From positions 9,886,417 to 9,950,416 of the forward strand of contig NC_045149.1 of assembly GCF_008831285.2 (NCBI RefSeq): DNA of 64,000 nt, in the 5' to 3' direction. This DNA is from Nymphaea colorata. Lineage: Eukaryota > Streptophyta > Magnoliopsida > Nymphaeales > Nymphaeaceae. This document shows positions 24,901-36,900 of this stretch, in pieces (position 1 is the stretch's first letter; the number at the start of each line of letters is the position of its first letter). The translations under genes and the position numbers were made by a program. A model generated the notes under the pieces. The model did not search any database, had not been told where the DNA came from, and was given only the letters and a program-made list of their open reading frames with translations.

Positions 24901-27900
24901 CAGGACTTTATATCAGCTACAGAGAAAGTAATTGATTTTTTTTTTTTTTTTAAATATACCTTTGTAACTGCATTATTATAGTCTTTTTATGAATTGAGAA
25001 TATGGCAATTTCTTGTTCTCCCCATCCAAAACAGATTGGTGGAAGGCTCGGTTACAGTATTCGTGGTACATTACAGTCACAATCCAAAGCTTTTGTTGAC
25101 TTTCAACATGTCGCCCGTGTAAGCTACGTTACCCTTACCTTCTTGTTTCCTACACCATTTGATTGTGCTTGTGTCAATTTGTATTGAGGGCTAAGTCACA
25201 TTGGTGCGAGTATGAGTTTGGGTACGGGTATGGAGATGTAGGTACAGGCACAAGAATATGAAAAACTGAGAGTATACACATATATGCAAAATGTCATGAA
25301 AGTTTCAAAATGGGAGCAACATTTAAATCAACAAGTATAATAAGTAAAAATAGTACATGTTATGATGTTAGTGACCAATAACTCACAAAATAGAATGAAA
25401 ACTGAGTGAAAAAAAACTAAATCTAGTAAAAGTAAAGTACCTTGAGGTGCCCACCTGTGCCCAATTACCCTCTTAGCCATGTCAGTTTGGCGACACGAGT
25501 ATAGGGACCTTACAGAAGTATGGTACTTAGATTGAGGGCATTCTATTCTGTCAATATTTCACATTGGGACCTAAATGTCATACATCAGTTTCTGCTAAAG
25601 CTCTTCCTTCTGTTGCTAGCATTGTGTTTCTAATAAGTAATCAATGTGAGGTTTCATTGTTGTAGATGGAAAAAGTTACAGCTGTTCTTGATCAAGAAAC
25701 ATGGGTCTCAGTCGATGTTCCTGAGGAATTTCAGACCATCAGCAATTCTTTTTCTTCTTCTGGGGAAATAGGGCGAGATGACCCCACTTGTGATGATGCA
25801 TCAGGGCCTGCAGTGACAACCTCAACAAAGGTTTACATTTCCAATGAACAGCAATCTAAAAATGTGAAGCAAGATGTTACATTGGCAAAGTCAGTTAATG
25901 GCCAGGATAAAGCACTAGAAATTTCAAATATATCACACCATTCCGATGATCGAAGTACAAAAGAACATGGAAAAACAGCATCTCAGATGCTTTTTTATGG
26001 TGGTGTTGGCTATCACATGGTAAACTGGTTAGTTCTCTTTGTACACACAGTACAAAATACTGTATTAACTATTTCGTGGATGTTCTATTTTAAGTGTTTC
26101 TTTGTTTTCAATTTGTAATTTGTGTATTATGTTTCCATGTCCAGGAGCAATACAGCTGGTGCTTTCTCTTTTTCTGTTTTTTCTTGCTGCATATTTTTCA
26201 TGTATTAATTTGATTCCAATCTACTGATGCTTGCTGTCCTCCTGCAGTGGCTTAATTTTGCTAAAAATGCTCTCTGAATATATAGACATAAGTAAGTCTT
26301 TGCCTGCACTTTCTTCCGAGGTAGTTCACCGCATTGTGGAGATTTTGAAGCATTTCAATACTCGTACGTGTCAGCTTGTTCTTGGAGCTCGTGCCATGCA
26401 GGTATACATGTATTAGTAGGTGGATATTTTTCCAAATTTTACTTATAATGTTAACCTATTCTGAAATCATATGCTGATATGGAGGTAAATATAGGTGCGA
26501 GTTTACTTGAACTCAGTAATTCCTCTGTGCATGTGCAGTTGCAAGGGTGTGTGTGTGCATGTGCAGTTGCAAGGGTGTGTGTGTGCATCTGTGCAGTGGG
26601 GGCTTAGATTCAGCTATCCACCTCATCTCTTTTCTATGGTGGCAGCTAGCCTCTGCATGCTTAGGTTTTTCTTGTTCAAGAATTAAGAAATCTAACCTTA
26701 CCATGAATTTTGCAAGTCCAAAAATGTCGGAATAGAAAAATCTTGAGTTTTTTGATGTATAAAGTGAATTGTTTGATGGTTCAAAAAATCAATGGTATTA
26801 CCTTTTCGCGCTATAAATTCCTAGTTACACAAAACTGTGATTTTTTTTTATTCCCAAATTTTGGACATTCCAACACATTAAAACTTAATTTTTTGTGAAT
26901 TCCTGCAGTCTTAGACATTCCGAGTCTATTTGCATGGTTACATTTATCCCAAAAAGGAAGTAAAAGTTGTTGGATGAGACACCAATGGGTTGTGTGTGTG
27001 CGCGTGCATGCATCTGAGAGTGAGGGGATGGCACTCCAATTGCATTTGCATTTTTTGTTCCTATTGCTGAAGTTGTTTACAAAAAGGCATTGTCATCATT
27101 ACAAAAATTTGCCAGTTTGCTAGTCGTTAGTTGTGTATCTACTAGTTTATATTTTCTAATTTTGATTTGTGACTTTGCTAAATTGCTATGTCTGATATCT
27201 TTCTTGATACTATGGTTCTTAAATGTTAGTTTGAGTTATCATTGTTTAAACTTTAAACTTACATTGAATGATTTATCATCATCTTTATCATTTTCTTTAG
27301 TTACTTTTGTGTTCTCTTATTAGTGTCTCATTTATTTTAATTTGACTTAATCTTTAGGATCTTTGGTATCTTTTCATTTTTTAAAAAGATTACTGAACTT
27401 TTTCAGAGATTTTCATGAGAAGAACAACTTCTCCAAAAGATATCCAAGAAAACCTTGCCATAAAAACCCAAGAATTATAATGATGTTGTTGCGTGAGACC
27501 AGAAGGGAGGAGAGAAGAGGTCGAGAGAGAGAGAGAGAGAGAGAAACCAATTCGATACTCATTAATCTCTCATGTTAAAAAGAGAATAAGGGTGAAACCA
27601 ACAAATTACAAAATAAGTCCAAGTCTAAAACAATTATTAATAAAGAGCTTTCCTAAAACTACTAAATATTCGAAACACCACCTAACATAAATGTTATTCA
27701 ACACTCCCCCTCAGCTTGTCACAACATCTAAAAAACTCCACAATACGCAAAACTTCAGTAAAGATATCAGCTGCTTGATCTTCTGAGGCTACATGTATGG
27801 TGGAGATGATTTCCGTTTGAACCATGTCATAGATGTAATGGCAACCTACTTCAATGTGCTTTGTCCTCTCATGGAATACAGTATTAGTTGTGATGTAGGT

Positions 27901-30900
27901 GGCAGCCGGGTTATCACAAAACATTTTCATAGGTATAGAAATAGAAATACCAAGGCTCTCAAGTAAGGATCTAAACCAAGTCATTTCGGCAACAATTTGA
28001 GCCATAGCGCAATACTCAAACTCCGCACTGGGCTTGGAAACAACATTTTGTTTCTTACTCCTCCAAGATATGAGATTTCCTCTCACAAACACACGAAAAC
28101 CCCGTGGTAGAGTTCCTGTCATCAATTGGGCTTGCATAATTTGCATCACTATAAGCTTCAACACTAAGAGATGTACCTTTTTTGAAGAAAAGAGCTTTGC
28201 CAGGAGGTCTTTAAATACTTGACAATCATCATAATTACATCCTAATGTGACTTTTTTGGTCTTTTCATGAATTGGCTTAGTTGTCCCTATAGTCACAAAT
28301 AATGTTTCGGAGTTTTAACTGCGATGTTTTTCTCGAGTATATACGGTGAGCTTGAAAAAAAGGGAAAAATACAATAAATTTTTAAAAATTTTAAAAAACT
28401 AAAAATGGAGAAAAAATAAAGTAAGTGAGAAACTAATAATACAAACATCAAAAGATAAGCAGATTTGCAACAAATAAAAAATAGAAAATGAAAAAAAAAC
28501 TGTTTGGCATTAGAGAAACTGAAAAAAGTGAAAAAAACACGAAAAAACACGTTTTTTTCGTTTTTAACGCTTTTTTCAAAAAAGCATGTTTTTTAAGTTT
28601 TAAACCGCCATTTAATTTATCGCTTTTTTTTTTTTCAAAAAACACATTTTTTTGTGACTATGTGAATCCACCACAAAGCTAACATCCGGCCGAATCACTG
28701 TCACATAAAGAAGCTTACCAATCAACGATCTCTATCTCTTCAAAGTCCTCATCATAATGTAGCCTTGGGTTCATAGGAAGAGTTGCAGGTTTAGCTCCTA
28801 CCATCCTTGTGTTCTATAAAAGATCAAGAACATACTTCTTGTGATAACACAACACCTTCATTGCTACGACCAACTTCAATGCTAGATATACTGTAGTTGG
28901 CCAAGATCCTTGGTAACAAAGTGTCTTTGTAGAAATTTCTTTGTTAGTGCTACCTCCTGCTCACATTCACCTGTCAAAACAATATCATCAACATACACCA
29001 CTAGCACAACTGTCCTTTGTTGATGAACAATGAATAATCCAACTAAGACCTCTTAAAGCCACATTCTAATACAACTTTGGAGAAGTTGTGAAACCAAATA
29101 CGAGGACTTTGTTTCAAGCCATATATAGCTTTATTTAACCTGCACACCTTACCACACTCCCCCTAATTCAAAGTCAGGAGGCTGTTGCATATAAATAGTC
29201 TCATTGGGATCCCCATATAAGAAAACATTTTTGACATCCAATTAACATAAGGGCCAACCATAATGCACAACAACTAACACAATAAAACGTATGTCCCCAA
29301 CCTGGCCACAGGAGAGAGAGTCTCAAGGAAATCGATGCCATATGTTTGTCTTTTGCTACAAGACAAGCTTTTGTGTAAGGCAATAGGTAAGTCTAAAGAT
29401 ATTTCAAAAGCATCCTAAGGAGGAGGATTAGTGAGGCCAGGTATACTTACATCCTGAAAAGCAATTGGTGGGCAGTCATGCGCATAAGCATGTCGACAGG
29501 TGTAAACCAGTGGGGGATCATGGAATCTGCTGACACTTGGAGGGGAATCACAGGGAGTAGATTGAAGGGGAAATGGTGGCATAGATAAAGGAATAGGCGA
29601 CATGTCTGATAGCGGTGAAATAGATTGAAAATAAGGGCATGGCGTGATGAATGTAACATCAACACTGATGTATTGCTTATTAGCATGGAAGTCAAAACAA
29701 CTATAACCCTTTTGGTGTTTTCGGTAACCAATGAAATTATATTTAATTGATTGAGCACCAAGTTTGTCTCTATTGGGGCCAAAGATGTGGACAAAGCAAG
29801 TACGCCCAAACACTTTGGGTTGAAGAAAAAACAAAGGTCTATCTGGATAGAAAAATTGAATAGAAATTTGATTGCTAATAGACGATGACAGAAGACGGTT
29901 AATCAGGTAACATGCAGTGAGAATGACATCACCCTAAGATTGAGCTGAAACACAACTATGTAACATGAGAGTACGAGCCATATCAAGTAACTGACGATGT
30001 TTACATTGGGGCAATACCATTTTGTTGAGAAGTATGAGGATATGTAAATTGAGAGAAAATTCCGTATTTAGTGTAAAAATGCAGCAATATATTGGATTTG
30101 AACTCAAGAGTCAAGAACATTATCAGTGCGAATGTTTTTGACAATGGAACTAAATTGAGTCTTTATTTCAGTAATAAATTTTGAAGAATACAAATAACTT
30201 CAGACCTGTCTTTTAACAAAAACACCCAACTAAGATGAGAAAAATCATCAATAATGACAAGATAATACTTAAACTTAGCTCGGCTTACAATCCAGCTAGG
30301 CCCCCAAACATCAACATGAGTAAGATAAAAAACAACATGACTAGACAGGCTAATACTTGAAGGGAAGCTGCTTCTAGTGTGTTTGCCCAATTGATAGGCC
30401 TCACATTGAAATGACTCAGACACAAAAATATTAGGAAGGACACCGCAAAGTTTGGACAATGATGGATCAAGATGACTTAGTTGGAAATGCTACTGATACG
30501 GGGTAGGCTTCAATAGAGCAGTAGATGTCACAATCTTTACTGGTTCCGACATTATGTAAACTCCCTTCTGCTCACGACCGCTACCAATCGTCTTTCCAGT
30601 TTGCTACTCCTGAAAAAGGCATGAACCAAGATCAAATATGGCTCTACAACGCAAATCATTCATAACAGACAGAAGGTTAGCAAGAAACTCTGGGGCATAT
30701 AAAACATAGGAAAGAGAGAAAAAACTAGAGAGTTTCACATCCACAACTCCCATAATAGGAGAAAGCTTCCCGTTCGCAAGTTTAACATGTTGAGGCTGTG
30801 AAAAACGATGCAGTGAGGTAAATAAGTGAGGCTGACTGCAGAAGTGTTTCGAAGCCCTAAAATCAACAATCCACACGGTACCTAGTTCACGGGAAGTACT

Positions 30901-33900
30901 ACCAAGAGATAAAGAAGAATCCATCACAATAGAGGAGGCAGCTGCTGACACCTGACGTTGTGGCAAGGAGAGACCAGTGAGCCATAAGCTGATTATACTC
31001 TACCTTGCTCATGGTCACAGTAGAGCTATCAGGAGTCGTCATGGAAGGAGTCTCTCCAAGTGGTGTCGCAGCTCGGTTAGCGCCTACAAAAATCTGAGAA
31101 GTGAAGGTCTTTCTGCCACTTGAAGTACTAAATCCTTTGCCCTGAGAAGTGGAAGCAGGATGACCATGTTTGTCCCAACACCTATCTTCTAAATGTTCCA
31201 ATTTGCCATAGTATGTACACTGAAATCACCCTTTGCCCCTACACCACGACCTGAGCCTCTTTCCCTTGTGGCCTATCCACGCCCTCCATACACAACTAAG
31301 GCAGCAGTAGGAGCCTCACTCTGGGGTTGAGAGAGAGAGACAACCAATTTACTAAGTCTATTATATGCCTCAACAAGATTTGGAATCTCTACTCCAGTAA
31401 ATGTCTGTACTTTAGCTACTTCAAACTTAGGTGACAGACCAGTCAAGAACTTTGCTACCATTGTCTGCTTGAAATGCTTCTTGTAGCATGCCTAACAAGG
31501 AGGTCGAAGGGCCTTCAATCGTTCTTACGTTGCTTTAACTAAATCAAAGTATTGAGACAATTCCAAAGTTACCTTGCTACAGTTTGAGCAACTCCTCAAC
31601 TTGTAAAATTTTTGAAACATTCTTATCATGATAATAAGTCTGCCTCAAGAATGTCCACATGTGTTTGACAGTTGTGTAGTAAGCAAGGGTAGGGGCAATA
31701 TCAGACTGCCTACTATTCATGATCCATGACATAACAATACTATTATCTTCTTTCCATCCCTGTTTTAACAGTTGGTTCATCTTCTTCAATGACATGATCT
31801 TTTTGATGTCCTACCACATACATCATGAACATACGTGACCAAATTTCATAGTTGTGACCATCTAATTTCATAATAGAACCATAAAAGAAGGGATTTGCAA
31901 CAACTTTGTATTCATTATGAGACTCAATCTTAGTGTTGTCTACCATATTATACTGCTGTCCAAGGTTCCTCGTGAAACACAAAAAACAGAACTACACAGA
32001 CTGACTAGAAGATACAACAGTAAATAGGTACTTTCCATAGATTGACAACAACCATGCAGCAGCATATAGTTAAGAACTTCCTGCTGATTTAAAAAAAAAT
32101 ACCACTTTATAACATAGAAGGTTGGTCCACGGCAGGCGGAAAACTTGTCATCTTCGGTCACTTTTCATGCTCCAGTTAACTCCACATGTAGTTCACGACA
32201 GTCTGATCACATATAACAGGCCTAACATCCACGCCACATGACCATGTGAGGGTCTGATCATATATTCGACATCGACATGATCAGACTCCTCTAAAGCTTA
32301 CTGCTGTTCCCGCAATCAGCAGGAGGCCACAATAGAGATGACCAGGCGGGGAAGAGAGATGCCAAAACTTAGCAAGTTAAGACACCAGTTTGGCGTGAAT
32401 TTTGAACCATGCTGTTCGACTGATGTATTTTGGCGTCCATCCAACTTGAAGACCAATTAACCATGTTGCATCCACGTCCACTTCAACAAGGCATTGATCT
32501 AGGGTTTCGATTTTTTTTTTGGTTGAGAAAACCCTAGATCAATGTTGTAAAAAGCGTTTCGTAAGCCATATCGGTCTGGCTTTAAGATACGTTGTATCAT
32601 AAAATATCTTAACGTATTGTAACCGTATTGTATTTAAAAAAAAATTAATCAGAAAAAATAAAATTTTTTTGAAAAAATCATAAAAGTCAGTAAAAAAAAA
32701 AGAATAATATGTTCTTCATAAAAAACATGTTTTACAGAATGATAGACTTATTATTGCTATAAAGTTATGGACCTTATGGTTCATCATTCATAAACATCAA
32801 AATTCATAACAATATCAATCTAAAAATGACAACAATCCATAATTTCATAACCATAGATTCATAAGTCGTAAGGTCCATAAATCTATGAGATAGCACATCA
32901 AAAAACAAGTTTTAAATGATGTGTATTACATCAGAGGATGATAATGAAATTGTGAAAATGTTCAATGTCAATATATATAAAATGAAAGCTCTCTCGACTC
33001 TCATTCATAATCTTCATCATCTTCATTCTCATCCTCATTTCCATCTTCTTCGTCATCTTCATCTTCATGAATTTGAAGATCCTCACCAACATATCCAACA
33101 TGCTCTCCTTCATCCGTAATTTCTGTTGCTTCAACTTCAAGTTTGAAGCATTGAAGATGATCATCAGCAAATGTTGTAGTTGGCTCTTTCTCAATCCATG
33201 GTTCTAGATCTTCAAAGTTTTCTAAGCTGATAGGATCAAACTTGAGATGTGTGCTTTCTTGTTGATGTTTTTTTATAATTGTCTATGTTAAATAAGAGAA
33301 AACTTGTTAATAGATAATTATATAAAACAAATGTAAATATTAAGCTGTATTACCTTTGTTTCAACCTCATATTATATCGAACAAAGACAAGGTCATTCAA
33401 CCTTTTATGTTCAAGCTTATTCCTTTTCTTGCTGTGGATATGTTGGAAAACACTCCAATTCCTTTCGCATCTACTAGCATTGCATGTTTGGTTGATGACT
33501 TTATTTGCAAAAAGTCTTAGGTTTGGACAATCATGCCCAAACCTATTTCACCACAAATCTAAACAAAATAAAACAAATCTCATGTAAAAGTTAAAACAAC
33601 AAAAAAGAATCAAAGGTAACAAATGCAAAGTAAATTAAAATTTTTTATGTATTTACCTAGACGCATGGTTGTCTTGGCTTGAACGACGGAGCTTATTCCC
33701 ATGTCTCCAAAGCAACTATCATATAGATCCAACTCATTGTGCACAACATCTTGTACTCTAGAATCTTCCACTAACACTTTCAACACAATTTAACAAGCCA
33801 TGCGTGACTTCTCTGTCCTTTTTAAATGTAGCAGAAAATCTAATTGCAGGATCTAGATAGTAAGCTGCTGCATGAAGAGGTTGATGAAGCTTTCCAGTTA

Positions 33901-36900
33901 CCTTTTTGTCTATAATCTTCCATATGGGCATATATAATTTTTTCTTCTCTTTTAAATTGTCTCAAATTACCTCTTTTACTTTATCCATAGCCTCATATAA
34001 GTACCCTATGGAAGACCTATCCTTGTTATCAGCTAACACTAATGGAACACAGACCTTCAATAGCTTCACACATGATTATCAAAATTCGTTATTAAATATA
34101 ATATCCACAACTAAAGAAGATTTTTTTTTTATGAGCATGTGGATATGCAACCCATTCTTCACTAGAGAACATCTGCCTCAACGGAGTTCTTTGTTTCACT
34201 ATACTTTGCACAGTCAATACATTTGTGGCAAATCTAGTTTGTGCAGGCCGTATTAATTCAATTCCTTTTGTAAATTTTCTCATCAAACTCAATATATATG
34301 CATAATTATAGATAAATTTTGTAATCTCTTGGAATTGGTCAACAACTGTTTTCATATCATGGATCTCACTAAGATCTTGAGACATTAGATTAACACAATG
34401 AGTGGCACATGGACTCCAATAAAATGTTCTATACTTTTGAAATACCATATTCTCTGTATAATTTACAGCATTATTTGTAATAAACTGTACAATGTTTGCA
34501 GGTCCAACCTCTTGTACGACATTATCAAAAACATTGATCAAAATCTCAGCAGTCTTAGGAACATCAGACAAATCAAGAGATTTCAAGAACATTGTACCTT
34601 TAGGGCAATAAACAAGAAAATTCACAACTGTTTTTGACCGTGTATTAGTCCATCCATCTGACATAATGGAGCAACATGTTTCCTTCCAGCTTAATTTCAA
34701 CTGATCACAATGTTTCGATACTTCTTTCACCGTAGCTTCAAGAATTTTGCCCTTCAACTGATGATATGATGGCATTTTGAATCTGAGGTCTATAGAAGCA
34801 ATTGCGTCTGCCATGACCTGAAACTAAAATGAATTAGTTGCATTAAAGGGAATACATGCATCATAAAACCCTTTTCCTACCGTCAGTTGTGCCTGATGTA
34901 GCATATCTTTGGATGTCATAGCAGCACGAATCTAGGGTTGACAAACTAAGCTAGTATAAGAAGGGAAAAAGTTTCTAATAGAACCAACACTATACCTACC
35001 ACTAGGAACTCTACCACTAGGTCGATGACCACGCCTAAAAGAAGGTGCACCTCTTCTCTTCCTTCCAGATTGATCTCCTTCATACATGATTCCTTTCCCT
35101 TTAACTCTTGAGCTCTTCACTTCTTTTCTTAGACTGATGTCATATTCTTCATGTTCAACGTTTTCATCAACTTCTTCTTCTCCTTCATCTTCCCAAGGCT
35201 CATTATAGCCTTCATTTGCCTCTTCCATTTCTTTTTGTACCTTCTTTTGATGTAAATCATTAAGCATATCTAAACATTGTTGATGCACAAATGGAGGCAA
35301 AGGTTTGTTTGATTTTCCAAACACATGGAGGTACATCAAAACGTGTCCCTGCGAAATGGTGTTTCATTCTAATAATCCCTCCTGAAAATGTGTTCTCACA
35401 TTAATTCTTAACTGGTCATTCTCCTTCACCCTTTTGCACCATTGCCATGTAGGATTGAACGATGCCATATCTTCACACAAAAACGAAAACCTATGGTAAA
35501 CTTAACGAAAAACAATCAAAATTTTTTAATCTGCATTAAAAATATACGAATATATGGTAAAAGCAAGAGATTTCATACCTTATGGAGAAGAAATAAAAAA
35601 ACCCCTTCCCTCCCAATGTTGAATCAGCCACCCACACACAAATCTACGATGAAAATCAATTATTTCACGGTGAAAATCGATAATTTCCCTTCAAAGTGGC
35701 ACAATGTCGAGGGTTAAAAATGATGAAGGGGCAAGTTTTTATAAAGGGAACACGCAAAAGGGGTTCGGAACTCCCTTTTTCGAAATCAGCCAGTATTGTG
35801 CGATACGGGGCATGTATTGCATGCACAGGCATGGTACACCACCTGTTTATGATACATGTGGTGTATCGTATCGTATTTTGTAAACGATACGATACGTATC
35901 ATATGATATATATATATAAATTTGCACTAGCACCAACATGCAATGTGGGTTGCAACATGGGTAATTAGACCTACTTAAAAAGTGTGTTTTTTGCTTGCTT
36001 AGTTGATATTGCTTCAAAGGTTCCTTTTTCTTTTTGTTGTTTAATCATGTCCTTTGTACGTCATTCTAAAATTATGTGCTCTTCTTGTCTTGGTCTTGTT
36101 GCAGGTCTCAGGCTTGAAATCAATAACTGCAAAACATTTAGCTTTGGCAAGCCAAGTCATCAGCTTTTTCTATGCTCTCATGCCAGGTAGTCATTTTCAT
36201 TATTTGTTACGATTCGGAGAGAGGCATGTGCCTGGCTGTCAAATGTATTGATGAATTTTCGGCATGTTTTCCAAATGCCAAACATCTTCCTGATAGTAAC
36301 GAGAATATGATGCATTCTGAAGATCAATATAGTAAAAACTTTAGTAACTTTCCCAACAACTTATTTTATAGACAATTGTGAGTGATTTATAGACAAATTT
36401 AACCTTTGTCTTGATATGGCACCAAAAAAATGACACTTGTCTGTAATTTCTTATAGGATCTTTGTAGAGAAAAAGGTTCAAAAATCCCATTCCCAATTCA
36501 TTTTGCTGAAGTACTTATATTTTCCAATTCCATTCTTTTTGTTGGCGCCGTGCTATGCCTTTACGAGATGTCACTTTTGAGTCAGCACTTGAATCTGGCC
36601 CTCACTTTCTAAATGTCACATTATCTCAAAGCGATGAAAAGAACTGAATATTGTTGTAAACTCATAGAAAGTAATATTGCGAGTGTTTAAATGTCAACCC
36701 TGTAAGAATTTATGTAAATGCCATGATGTTTTGCCCCAGAGGGGGTTTGGCTTGGTGAAGTTGGAACTTGGCTGTGGGATGGAAAATTGCAATTTGAGAT
36801 CTATGTGAATCAACTCTTTGCACAAGCTGAAGCATGTATAGGCTCTAGAAGTGAGGGTATTAGCTACAAGGTGCTATAACCCTGCATGAATTGTAATAAT

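Larger units (their letters stand above)
27484..32490 (-). mobile_element. 5'-truncated Ty1/copia retrotransposon (intron 12)
   Basis: Minus-strand element. The 3' LTR (27484-27703) is followed by a purine-rich tract (CTCCCCCTCAGCTTG on the + strand), then RNase H, RT, integrase, protease and gag up to about 31980, then a noncoding leader of about 500 bp. No second LTR and no TGGTATCAGAG primer-binding site was found at the right, so the 5' LTR is lost. The hAT-derived DNA starts right beyond the leader. The domains and LTR resemble the intron 3 copia element, so they are probably one family. The right limit is approximate. Confidence 0.75.
26402..36104 (+). other. VPS54 intron 12 (9.7 kb, transposon-filled)
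   Basis: The largest intron. It holds a 28-bp tandem repeat (26529-26584), a truncated copia element (27484 to about 32490) with a nested inverted-repeat element, and a decayed hAT element (about 32540-35890). The segment 26600-27480 shows no gene. Confidence 0.85.

Noticed and set aside
32916-33194. Overlapping frames rich in His/Leu and Met/Lys
   Set aside because: They come from a low-complexity CATCTT/AAGATG tract in the hAT region; no domain.
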